Part shown: one piece after another, positions 46,747 to 54,672 of the stretch | Layout of the letters: each line of letters starts with the position of its first letter | Position numbering within the stretch: position 1 is the first letter of the stretch | Assembly: GCF_000744735.1 (NCBI RefSeq) | Contig: NZ_JQMM01000001.1 | Location: forward strand, 930,001 to 994,000 | Source: Porticoccus hydrocarbonoclasticus MCTG13d | GTDB lineage: Bacteria; Pseudomonadota; Gammaproteobacteria; Pseudomonadales; Porticoccaceae | Reading direction: 5' to 3' | Length of the DNA: 64,000 nucleotides | Translations under genes and position numbers: made by a program | The notes under the pieces: generated by a model | Seen by the model: only the letters and a program-made list of their open reading frames with translations | Told to the model about the DNA's origin: nothing | Databases searched by the model: none

Positions 46747-48468
46747 ATGGCAGTAAGAGAGCTGTTTCCTTGTGTTGAGTGGTTGCGGCAATACGATCGC
46801 AAGATGCTGATCAGCGACACGATTGCGGCGGTGATCGTGACCATCATGCTCATTCCCCAGTCGCTCGCCTACGCCATGCTGGCGGGGTTACCGCCGGAAA
46901 TGGGGCTTTACGCCAGTATCCTGCCGTTGATTGCTTATGCCGCGTTCGGCACCAGCCGTACCCTTGCTGTGGGGCCGGTGGCAGTGGTATCGCTGCTCAC
47001 CGCCGCCGCCGCGGGCAAGGTGGCTCAGCAAGGCTCGCCGGAGTACATGATGGCGGCCATTGTGCTGGCTCTTTTGTCGGGCATGATGTTGTTGTTGATG
47101 GGGGTTCTCCGTCTCGGCATGCTGGCGAACTTCCTGGCTCACCCGGTGATCGCGGGCTTTATAACGGCGTCCGGGATCATTATCGCGGTCAGTCAGGTAC
47201 GCCACATTCTCGGCATTGAAGCCCATGGGGAGAATCTCTTCGATTTGTTGGTCTCGCTTTGTCAACATCTGGGTGATGCCAACATATCCACCATGGTGGT
47301 AGGTGTGGGAGCCGTTGCCTTTCTCTTCTGGGTGCGCAGTGGACTTGCGCCACTTCTAGTGCGCACAGGGCTTAACCCTGAGGCTGCCGGGATGGCTGCC
47401 AAGGCCGGGCCGGTATTATTGGTGATTGTCACCACGCTGGCCGCCTATACCCTGGACCTGAAGGGGCAGGGTGTGGCTCTGGTCGGTGCAGTACCCAAGG
47501 GCCTGCCGGATTTGACGATACCCACATTTTCACTGGGGCTTTGGGGTGAGCTGGCCGGTTCCGCACTTTTGCTGTCGGTTATCGGTTTCGTGGAATCAGT
47601 CTCTGTCGGCCATACGCTGGCGGCCAAGCGTCGCCAGCGTATCTCTCCCAATCAGGAGTTGATCGGTCTGGGCGCTTCCAATGTAGCTTCGGCGGTTTCC
47701 GGAGGTATGCCGGTTACGGGCGGCTTTTCCCGCTCAGTAGTTAATTTCGACGCCGGTGCTGTCACCCCGGCAGCCGGTGTCTTCACAGCAGTCGGCATCG
47801 CGCTGGTGGCGTTGTTGCTCACACCCCTTCTGTTTTTCCTGCCCAAAGCGACATTGGCAGCAACGATTATTGTCGCGGTCCTATCCCTGGTAGATCTGGC
47901 GATCCTGAAACGTGCGTGGAATTACTCTCTGTCAGATTTTCTCGCCGTGGCAATCACCATCGGTGTCACTCTGATATTGGGTGTGGAGCTGGGCGTTCTA
48001 TGCGGTGTGCTCGCGTCCATTGGTATGCATCTGTACAAGACGGCCAAGCCCCATATCGCTGTAGTGGGACAGGTGCCGGGTACCGAGCACTTTCGCAATG
48101 TCAGTCGACACGAGGTCATCACCGATCCCCGCATTCTATCGTTGCGTGTGGACGAGAGTCTGTACTTCGCCAACGCGAATTACCTGGAAGATCGTGTCTA
48201 CGAGTTGCTTGCTCAGCGTCGGGAGCTCAAGCACGTCATCCTCCAGTGTACCGCAGTCAATGAAATCGACATGAGTGCCCTGGAATCACTGGAGGCGATC
48301 AACACCCGCTTGCGGGAAGCCGGCATTCAATTACATCTGTCGGAAGTTAAGGGGCCGGTCATGGATCTGCTGAAGTGTACGGACTTTCTCGAGCACCTTT
48401 CCGGTGAGGTCTACCTCAGTCATTATCAGTCAGTGAAGGCGCTGTCCGGTGACGGGGAGACGTCCTGA
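46747..48468 (+). CDS. SulP family anion transporter with STAS domain
   Basis: The 573-residue SLC26/SulP protein has 12-14 helices. MLIPQSLAYAMLAGLPPEMGLYAS is the SulP signature near the N-terminus and GGMPVTGGFSRSVVNFDAGA is a conserved substrate-site region. The C-terminal STAS domain (about 440-560) includes VILQCTAVNEIDMSALESLE. Family members carry sulfate, bicarbonate or dicarboxylates. In a sulfide-oxidation operon, export or import of sulfate, sulfite or thiosulfate is the likely role, but the sequence alone does not say which. Confidence 0.88.
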   Translation: MAVRELFPCVEWLRQYDRKMLISDTIAAVIVTIMLIPQSLAYAMLAGLPPEMGLYASILPLIAYAAFGTSRTLAVGPVAVVSLLTAAAAGKVAQQGSPEYMMAAIVLALLSGMMLLLMGVLRLGMLANFLAHPVIAGFITASGIIIAVSQVRHILGIEAHGENLFDLLVSLCQHLGDANISTMVVGVGAVAFLFWVRSGLAPLLVRTGLNPEAAGMAAKAGPVLLVIVTTLAAYTLDLKGQGVALVGAVPKGLPDLTIPTFSLGLWGELAGSALLLSVIGFVESVSVGHTLAAKRRQRISPNQELIGLGASNVASAVSGGMPVTGGFSRSVVNFDAGAVTPAAGVFTAVGIALVALLLTPLLFFLPKATLAATIIVAVLSLVDLAILKRAWNYSLSDFLAVAITIGVTLILGVELGVLCGVLASIGMHLYKTAKPHIAVVGQVPGTEHFRNVSRHEVITDPRILSLRVDESLYFANANYLEDRVYELLAQRRELKHVILQCTAVNEIDMSALESLEAINTRLREAGIQLHLSEVKGPVMDLLKCTDFLEHLSGEVYLSHYQSVKALSGDGETS

Positions 48469-48679
48469 TGTCGGTAGCGAGGCTGTTGATCACCAGTGTG
48501 GCGCACTGACGACATCTTGAGCAGGGTTGATGATGTCACTGTTGCCGTTGATTCCGGTGTTTTTGCCGGAAGTGAGGAAAAGTGCTATTTGTGTAATGGC
48601 ACAGATTTACCAAACTGATCGCGGGCGAGGATGTCCGAACTCCGCGGTCATTACAATTGTTAATCAGAAGGAGTCAATT

Positions 48680-49306
48680 ATGAGTTTACGTCTTGGCGAT
48701 ACTGCCCCCAATTTTAAGATTGCCACCACCACAGGTGATATCGACTTTCACGAGTGGGCCGGTGATTCCTGGGTGTTCTTTTTTAGCCACCCGGCGGATT
48801 TCACCCCGGTCTGTACCACGGAGATGGGCCGAACGGCACAGCTGGATGCCGAATTCACTGCCCGCAACGTCAAACCGCTGGGCCTGTCCACCGACACCGT
48901 GGAAGAGCACCTGAAGTGGATCAAGGATGTGGATGATACCCAGAATACCAGTCTCAAGTTTCCCATCGTAGCGGACAAGGATCACAAGGTGGCCCAGCTC
49001 TACAGCATGATCCATCCCGGGGAGAGCGAGACTGCCGCAGTGCGTTCGGTCTTCATCATCGATCCGGACAAGAAAATCCGGCTCACCATGACTTATCCCA
49101 TGAGCGTGGGTCGCAATTTCACGGAGATACTGCGGGTTATCGATGCCCTGCAGCTATCGGATGAAAAAGGTATCGCCACTCCCGCAGACTGGAAGAAAGG
49201 TGACAAGGTGATCATCCCGCCGAGTGTTTCGAACGACAAGGCGAAAGACCTCTTCCCCAACGGTTGGGATGAACTGCGCCCCTACCTGCGGCTGACTAAG
49301 GTGTAG
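48680..49306 (+). CDS. 1-Cys peroxiredoxin (Prx6 type)
   Basis: A 208-residue peroxiredoxin with the peroxidatic Cys in PADFTPVCTTEMG and no other cysteine in the protein, so it is the 1-Cys Prx6 class. The C-terminal DKVIIPPSVSNDKAKDLFP is typical of that class. It reduces hydroperoxides, possibly also persulfide-derived oxidants. ATG 48680 is chosen because AGAAGGAG precedes it and the protein begins MSLRLGDTAPNF. It follows the SulP gene by about 210 bp and may have its own promoter. Confidence 0.92.
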   Translation: MSLRLGDTAPNFKIATTTGDIDFHEWAGDSWVFFFSHPADFTPVCTTEMGRTAQLDAEFTARNVKPLGLSTDTVEEHLKWIKDVDDTQNTSLKFPIVADKDHKVAQLYSMIHPGESETAAVRSVFIIDPDKKIRLTMTYPMSVGRNFTEILRVIDALQLSDEKGIATPADWKKGDKVIIPPSVSNDKAKDLFPNGWDELRPYLRLTKV

Positions 49307-49413
49307 GATCCAGAGCCGGTACGACGCCGGCTTTTAGTAATCGCCGCGCCCGTTGTCGGCGTGGCAACCGCTTCCTGGTTCGGGACCACTCGGAGCATTA
49401 GTTGGAGTAGCCT

Positions 49414-49794
49414 ATGAAAACTGCACACGATCTGGTGTTAGAAGCCAAACAGCATATTACCGAGATCAATACCGACGAGGCAGAAGTAGAAATAAAAAAT
49501 GCTGATATTGTCATCGATATTCGGGAGCCTGAAGAGTTCCACCAGGGGCACATTCACGGTGCGGTGAATATCCCCCGCGGTATTCTGGAATTCAGACTCT
49601 CGTCAGTGCCGGAATTCGAAAACAGGGAAATGGGTATTGTGCTTTACTGCAAAACTAACGGTCGGGGCGCTCTGGCAGCAAAAAGCCTGAAGGAGATGGG
49701 TTACATTCAGGTTAAAACCATTGCTGGCGGTATGGATGCTTGGGCAGCGGCAGACAAACCCATCGCAGTTCCTAGCAAACTCGATTTCGACTGA
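49414..49794 (+). CDS. Rhodanese-domain sulfurtransferase
   Basis: A 126-residue single-domain rhodanese: VIDIREPEEFHQGHIHGAVNIPRG, then the active loop YCKTNGRGALAAKSL with Cys-x4-Arg, and GGMDAWAAADKP at the end. An N-terminal helix of about 30 residues precedes the domain. It would move sulfane sulfur between thiosulfate, glutathione persulfide and thiols, and it fits the preceding sulfide-oxidation genes. The decayed insertion element lies directly behind it. Confidence 0.9.
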   Translation: MKTAHDLVLEAKQHITEINTDEAEVEIKNADIVIDIREPEEFHQGHIHGAVNIPRGILEFRLSSVPEFENREMGIVLYCKTNGRGALAAKSLKEMGYIQVKTIAGGMDAWAAADKPIAVPSKLDFD

Positions 49795-49990
49795 TGATTG
49801 TAGCCATTTTACGCTTGGTAGTAATATGCCCGACAGCTGGAGGATCACCGTAACTCCAACCCTGATCCGCATTTTTAAAGTTAGGACGCTGTTGCTCTTT
49901 ATCGCCGGAGTAACCCCTCCCTCCCCTCTCACTTTATGGGCAGACGGAATCCAATGGTAGGCAGTGATGACAAACTGACCAATGAAAAAC

Positions 49991-50289
49991 AGCGCTCATG
50001 GAGCAGTTTATCCCGTTCTGTTTGAGAGGCCGCTGATAATTGCCACAGAGGAACTGGCTGCCCCGATCTGAGTGAAGGATCGGTGAAGTCTCAACTTGCC
50101 TCTGTCAGATAGCCATCTCAACAGCAGGCATCACCATCTGCCGATCCTGTCGGTAATGCATAATCCAGCCGACAACTAACTTGCTGAACAGGTCGATAAT
50201 CACACACAAATAGAGCTTGCCTTCGCTAATAGATACCCCAATTATATCAGTGACTTACCGGGTTTCGGCGCAGTGAAGTTGCGCTCTAG
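49991..50289 (-). pseudogene. Decayed IS3-family transposase (OrfB) remnant
   Basis: On the minus strand, fragments of an IS3-type DDE transposase can be read in order but in different frames: LERNFTAPKPGK, then VTDIIGVSISEGKLYLCVII followed by DLFSKLVVGW, then LHSDRGSQFLCGNYQRPLKQ and NGINCSMS. At least two frameshifts and a stop (near 50105) interrupt it, and neither OrfA nor the terminal repeats could be found. It is a dead remnant marking an old insertion between the rhodanese gene and sodB. The rest of the 49795-50356 gap shows nothing else but the sodB terminator. Confidence 0.82.
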
Positions 50290-50307
50290 ATGGTTCTGTC
50301 ACCCCCA

Positions 50308-50340
50308 ATAAAAAGGCTCCCGTTTGGAAGCCTTTTTATT
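50308..50340 (-). terminator. Rho-independent terminator of sodB
   Basis: AATAAAAAGGCTCC and GGAAGCCTTTTTATT form a stem (one mismatch position) with flanking A/T runs; on the minus strand it lies 16 bp behind the sodB stop. It could also stop plus-strand transcripts from the sulfide operon. Confidence 0.85.
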
Positions 50341-50356
50341 GGATACAGCAAATTGC

Positions 50357-50938
50357 TCAGGCAAAGTTGCTGTTGACGAACTGCCAGTTCACCAACTTCC
50401 AGAAAGCTTCCAGGTAGTTGGGGCGGGAATTGCGGTAATCGATATAATAGGCGTGTTCCCAGACATCCACTGTGAGCAGCGGGGTGACGCTGTCATCGGT
50501 CAGCGGGGTGCCGGCGTTACTGGTGTTGACGATAGCCACACTGCCATCGGCCTTTTTCACCAGCCAGGTCCAGCCGGAGCCAAAGTTGTTGGCGGCGCTG
50601 GTGTTGAAGGCTTCCTTGAACTTGTCGAAAGAGTCGAAGGTGCTGTTTATGGCATCGGCGACCGGGCCGGTGGGTTCGCCGCCGCCATTGGGGCTCAGGC
50701 AGTTCCAGTAGAAGGTGTGGTTCCATATCTGAGCGGCGTTGTTAAAGGTGCCTCCGGAGGCAGTTTTCACAACTTCTTCAAGGCTTTTGCCTTCGAACTC
50801 AGTACCGGGAACCAGGCCGTTCAGCTTGTCGACGTAGGTTTTGTGGTGCTTGCCGTAATGGTACTCCAGAGTTTCCCGGGAGATCTGTGGGGCGAGTGCA
50901 TCCATCGCGTAGGGAAGTTCAGGTAATGTAAAAGCCAT
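50357..50938 (-). CDS. sodB: Iron superoxide dismutase
   Basis: A 193-residue cytoplasmic dismutase. [50 protein letters not shown] and the metal ligands in [17 protein letters not shown] are those of Fe-SOD, with [10 protein letters not shown] and FGSGWTWLV typical of the iron rather than the manganese enzyme. ATG 50938 has AAGGATG upstream; a longer frame to 51109 encodes no plausible leader. A terminator follows on the minus strand. Confidence 0.96.
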   Translation of the reverse strand: MAFTLPELPYAMDALAPQISRETLEYHYGKHHKTYVDKLNGLVPGTEFEGKSLEEVVKTASGGTFNNAAQIWNHTFYWNCLSPNGGGEPTGPVADAINSTFDSFDKFKEAFNTSAANNFGSGWTWLVKKADGSVAIVNTSNAGTPLTDDSVTPLLTVDVWEHAYYIDYRNSRPNYLEAFWKLVNWQFVNSNFA

Positions 50939-50980
50939 GATGGTCATCCTTTGGTTACAACGATAAAGGCGCCTTGGATG

Positions 50981-50996
50981 TGTTGTTACAACAACA
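50981..50996. promoter_or_regulatory. Inverted repeat in the sodB upstream region
   Basis: TGTTGT-TACA-ACAACA is a perfect small dyad about 43 bp before the sodB ATG. It may be an operator or a 5' UTR hairpin. The controlling protein, if any, is unknown. Confidence 0.3.
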
Positions 50997-51196
50997 GGCA
51001 TCCGTTTGGCGGAAAGATTTATTCCAGGTGGACGCGGTCGGAGCGGGGAAGTATTGCGAATGGACAGCCCGGTAGTCGATGCCACCAGGTTATCCGGAAA
51101 ACCTTCCAAGAGTCTGCCGAGAAAAGTTGGCGCCCATTGGACGGGTTAGTATAGCAAACATTGGATGGAAAAGCCTGGCCAGGACAGGATTTACCG

Positions 51197-51240
51197 TGCC
51201 CTGCTTCAGGGCAAAAGCCAGGATTGGCGGGGGCTTTTTT
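51197..51240 (+). terminator. Orphan hairpins with T-run, possible sRNA 3' end
   Basis: GCCCTG-CTT-CAGGGC (51198-51212) is followed at once by AAAAGCC (51213-51219) pairing with GGCTTTT (51232-51238) and a T-run. No plus-strand gene ends here: sodB faces away and the next gene starts 160 bp later. A short untranslated RNA ending here, or a leader attenuator, would explain it. Confidence 0.4.
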
Positions 51241-51403
51241 ATCTTCATGGCATTTTGTGACAGAATTAAATAGACATGGTGGGTGATTCCGGTTGCTATA
51301 ATTACGGCGTCGGGGGATTTATCCATAGCCCAACAAGTGCTCAAATGCTTTAATGAAAAAAAACCAAATATAACAATCATTCGCTGTCTGTAAGGAGATT
51401 CAC

Positions 51404-52042
51404 ATGGAATTCATTAACTTCCTCATCCGCTGGGGGCATCTGCTGTTCGGTATTACCTGGATTGGCATGTTGTACTACTTCAATTTTGTGCAGGGTGGCT
51501 ATTTCAAGCAGGCTACCCCAGAAGCGCTGGCCGATGCCAAAGCCAAGCTTGCACCCAACGCCCTGTGGTGGTTCCGCTGGGGCGCCATGTTCACGTTTAT
51601 AACCGGTGTTTTATTACTGGGTGGCCTATCCCACAACAACCAATTCAATAACTCCATTGTCATCGCGGCCCTTATGGGTACGTTGATGTTTCTGAACGTC
51701 TGGCTGATTATCTGGCCAAATCAGCAAGTCGCCTTGGGCATGAAGGAGGGTGATGGACCCGCAGCTGGTGCCAAGGCCTTGCTGGCGTCGCGTACGAATG
51801 TCCTGTTTTCCGGACCTATGGCATTTGGCATGCTGGCAAGCCCTCACGCATCACAGTGGGGTGGAAGTGGTTACGGCACTGGTGTTGGCGGGATCGACCT
51901 GATTGTCTGCATCGTGATCATTGCTGCGCTCGAAGTAAATGCGCTGATGGGTAAACAAGGCCCCATGGCATCAGTGAAAGGCGTTATTCATGCAAGTCTC
52001 GGCCTGACGGTGGTGCTGTTTGGTATCCTCTACTATTTGTAA
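51404..52042 (+). CDS. PuuD/DUF989-like integral membrane protein
   Basis: A 212-residue membrane protein with about five to six helices. MEFINFLIRWGHLLFGITWIGMLYYFNFVQ with several His and Trp residues in membrane segments resembles the N-terminal membrane part of PuuD urate hydroxylases, but the C-terminal cytochrome c domain of PuuD is absent. Haem binding through helix His residues is plausible. Urate oxidation is not supported by any neighbour. GGAG and a start ATG lie in normal spacing, and a strong terminator follows, so it is probably monocistronic. Confidence 0.65.
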   Translation: MEFINFLIRWGHLLFGITWIGMLYYFNFVQGGYFKQATPEALADAKAKLAPNALWWFRWGAMFTFITGVLLLGGLSHNNQFNNSIVIAALMGTLMFLNVWLIIWPNQQVALGMKEGDGPAAGAKALLASRTNVLFSGPMAFGMLASPHASQWGGSGYGTGVGGIDLIVCIVIIAALEVNALMGKQGPMASVKGVIHASLGLTVVLFGILYYL

Positions 52043-52055
52043 GCACTGCATGACA

Positions 52056-52087
52056 TAAAAAAGCCGGCCCTGGGGCCGGTTTTTTTG
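52056..52087 (+). terminator. Rho-independent terminator
   Basis: AAAAAGCCGGCCC-TG-GGGCCGGTTTTTT is a very stable hairpin with T-run just behind the PuuD-like gene. Confidence 0.92.
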
Positions 52088-52173
52088 TGCTTGAGACGTA
52101 TATAATAACGCGCTCCGCTCGGCGGGTGTGTCCATACTTGAACGATGTTTTGTAACCAAAGGTTAACGCTATC

Positions 52174-52968
52174 ATGACAGACAGGGATTTTAAGCGTTTT
52201 GATCCAATCGTTCCGGAAAGTGATGACCGTATTGGTCGATCCTCGGGTGGTTCGGTTGATGACGGCCGCAGGCGAGCAGCGAAACGGCCGCCACCGTCTG
52301 ATTCGCACGGTGGTGGATCAATCGGCGGAGTCTGGAAGCTTTTGGTGCTGGTGTTGTTGCTGGGTCTTGCAGGAATGGGCTATATGCTGGTTCAGGAGAA
52401 AGCTCGCCTGGCGCAATTGCAGTCCCGCTTTGACGAGCTGGAAGCCAAGATCGTATCCACGGATGAATCGCTCAATCAGTCTGGCGCTACCCTGGGTATG
52501 AAAATACGCGAACACACTGAGGCACTGGATAAGCACTGGTCGGAAATTCGTAAATTGTGGGGTGTTTCTTACGATACAAATCGTAAAACTATTGATACAA
52601 ACAGCAAAACTATCGAATCCCAGGGCGCAACCCTTGCTGCGCAGAATAAGGCCATTAACGGTTTGCAGGCCTCTGCTGGGGCCCGCAAAAAGGAGATAGC
52701 CGCGCTTGCCAGTAAAGTTGACAAGGCCGGCCAGTCGGTGGAAACCGCAGCGAGTTCTGCCATGGCAGCCAAGCTGGAGGTGAACGATTTGGCGAGTCAG
52801 TTGCAGGATATTACTGCACGTCTCAATGCGGTCGATAAAACGGCCAAGGATTCCAATGCCCGGACTGCGGCAAATGAAGAGGCAATTCGTGCAATTGATG
52901 CCTACCGGCTTCAGGTCAATCGCGATCTGCAGTTGATCAAACAGCAGTTGGGCGCCCCCCCAGGCTGA
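52174..52968 (+). CDS. Single-pass membrane protein with long periplasmic coiled coil, unknown
   Basis: I do not recognise a named family for this 264-residue protein. It has a basic and Gly/Ser-rich cytoplasmic N-terminus (about 1-48), one transmembrane helix (VWKLLVLVLLLGLAGMGYML, about 52-72), then a continuous heptad-like helical region to the end (QLQSRFDELEAKI, LASQLQDITARLNAVDKTAK). The middle has a run of near-repeats (TNRKTIDTNSKTIES). Such topology suggests a structural or scaffolding role at the inner membrane. It lies 49 bp upstream of fumA but an operon is not proven. Confidence 0.7.
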   Translation: MTDRDFKRFDPIVPESDDRIGRSSGGSVDDGRRRAAKRPPPSDSHGGGSIGGVWKLLVLVLLLGLAGMGYMLVQEKARLAQLQSRFDELEAKIVSTDESLNQSGATLGMKIREHTEALDKHWSEIRKLWGVSYDTNRKTIDTNSKTIESQGATLAAQNKAINGLQASAGARKKEIAALASKVDKAGQSVETAASSAMAAKLEVNDLASQLQDITARLNAVDKTAKDSNARTAANEEAIRAIDAYRLQVNRDLQLIKQQLGAPPG

Positions 52969-53017
52969 TCGCCAGGAACTGAAATTATTTCGGATAGATT
53001 ACCCTTGAGAGAGTGAC

Positions 53018-54532
53018 ATGACTGTAATTCGACAAGACGATCTGATTGATAGTGTGGCCGATGCGCTGCAATTTATTTCTTACTACCACCCGGTGGATTT
53101 TATCCAGGCGGTAAATGAGGCCTATGAGCGTGAGGAATCCCAGGCGGCGAAGGACGCCATGGCCCAGATTCTGATCAATTCCCGCATGTGCGCCATGGGC
53201 CACCGTCCGATCTGTCAGGACACCGGCATCGTCAACGTGTTCGTCAAGGTCGGGATGAACGTCCAGTGGGAGGGTGATCTGAGTGTCACCGATATGATCA
53301 ACGAAGGGGTGCGCCGCGCGTACAAACACCCGGATAACGTGTTGCGGGCCTCTGTACTGGCAGACCCGGACGGCGCCCGCAAGAACACCGGTGATAACAC
53401 TCCGGCGGTGATCAATTACGAAATTGTGCCCGGCGATACCGTCGAGATCGACGTGGCGGCCAAAGGCGGCGGCTCCGAGGCGAAATCCAAGTTTGCCATG
53501 CTCAATCCCTCCGACTCCGTGGTCGAGTGGGTGCTGGAACAGGTGCCGAAAATGGGAGCCGGTTGGTGTCCGCCGGGGATGCTCGGTATCGGCATTGGTG
53601 GCACCGCCGAAAAAGCCATGCTGTTGGCGAAAGAGTCACTGATGGAGCCAATCGATATTCAGGAATTGCGAGCCCGTGGCGCATCCTGTCGCGCGGAAGA
53701 GCTGCGTCTGGAGTTGTTTGAGAAGGTGAATAACCTGGGCATCGGCGCGCAGGGATTGGGCGGTCTGACTACTGTGCTGGATATCAAGGTCAAGGATTTT
53801 CCCGCCCACGCAGCCAACAAGGCGGTGGCGTTGATTCCCAATTGTGCTGCCACACGCCATACCCATTTCACGCTGGACGGCTCCGGGCCAGCCTATCAGA
53901 CGGCACCGGATCTCAATGATTGGCCGGACATTGCCTGGGAGGTCGGCGACAGTGTGCGTCGGGTCAATCTGGATACCGTCACCCGGGAGGATATCAAGGC
54001 CTGGAAAACCGGTGAAACTCTTCTGTTGTCCGGCAAAATGCTGACCGGGCGCGATGCCGCCCATAAACGAATGGTGGACATGCTGGCCAACGGCGAAAAA
54101 CTGCCGGTGGATATGACGGGTCGGTTTATCTATTACGTGGGTCCTGTGGACCCTGTCAGGGATGAAGTGGTGGGTCCCGCCGGTCCAACCACCGCAACCC
54201 GGATGGATAAATTTACCCGTACCATGCTGGAGCAGACCGGGCTGATCGGTATGATCGGCAAAGCCGAGCGCGGGCCGGTGGCGATTGAAGCGATCCGCGA
54301 TAATGAGGCCGTTTATCTGATGGCGGTGGGCGGTTCCGCCTACCTTGTGTCCAAAGCGATTACCGGTGCGAAGGTGGTGGCGTTTGAAGATCTCGGCATG
54401 GAGGCGATCTACGAATTCGAGATTGTCGATATGCCGGTGACTGTGGCGGTGGACTCGAAAGGCGAGTCGGTTCACCAGACTGGTCCAAAGATCTGGCAGG
54501 CCCGTATCGAAGAGCGCGCGTTGGTAATTTGA
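53018..54532 (+). CDS. fumA: Fumarate hydratase class I (iron-sulfur)
   Basis: A 504-residue class I fumarase, an oxygen-sensitive [4Fe-4S] enzyme that interconverts fumarate and malate in the TCA cycle. The N-terminal alpha part has MCAMGHRPICQDTGIVNVFV with cluster cysteines, and a third lies near CRAEELRLELFEK. The C-terminal beta part includes LSGKMLTGRDAAHKRM and YVGPVDPVRDEVVGPAGPT. The single-chain alpha-beta form is normal for this group. It does not resemble class II FumC. Confidence 0.95.
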   Translation: MTVIRQDDLIDSVADALQFISYYHPVDFIQAVNEAYEREESQAAKDAMAQILINSRMCAMGHRPICQDTGIVNVFVKVGMNVQWEGDLSVTDMINEGVRRAYKHPDNVLRASVLADPDGARKNTGDNTPAVINYEIVPGDTVEIDVAAKGGGSEAKSKFAMLNPSDSVVEWVLEQVPKMGAGWCPPGMLGIGIGGTAEKAMLLAKESLMEPIDIQELRARGASCRAEELRLELFEKVNNLGIGAQGLGGLTTVLDIKVKDFPAHAANKAVALIPNCAATRHTHFTLDGSGPAYQTAPDLNDWPDIAWEVGDSVRRVNLDTVTREDIKAWKTGETLLLSGKMLTGRDAAHKRMVDMLANGEKLPVDMTGRFIYYVGPVDPVRDEVVGPAGPTTATRMDKFTRTMLEQTGLIGMIGKAERGPVAIEAIRDNEAVYLMAVGGSAYLVSKAITGAKVVAFEDLGMEAIYEFEIVDMPVTVAVDSKGESVHQTGPKIWQARIEERALVI

Positions 54533-54672
54533 CCGGTTGATTAGACAATCTTTTCTGTAAAAAGAGCGTCATAACAGGAAAAAAAACCGGAGATGTAGTA
54601 AACTCAACACAGTTACTGTTGTAACAAGGCGAGGAGCCTAGTTTTATTAAATTGGAATTTATGGTGGATATG

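Larger units (their letters stand above)
50939..51403. other. Divergent intergenic region upstream of sodB
   Basis: This 465-bp gap separates sodB (minus) from the next plus-strand gene. It has a small inverted repeat (50981-50996) and an orphan double hairpin with T-run (51197-51240), listed separately. I see no coding sequence that I would support. Confidence 0.6.

Noticed and set aside
48597-48612. TGGCACAGATTTACCA as a second sigma-54 promoter before the peroxiredoxin gene
   Set aside because: The -24 half is good, but the -12 half lacks the GC at the required place.
53636-54475. A 279-codon minus-strand frame
   Set aside because: It lies opposite fumA, whose iron-sulfur fumarase motifs are complete; no family resemblance was seen.
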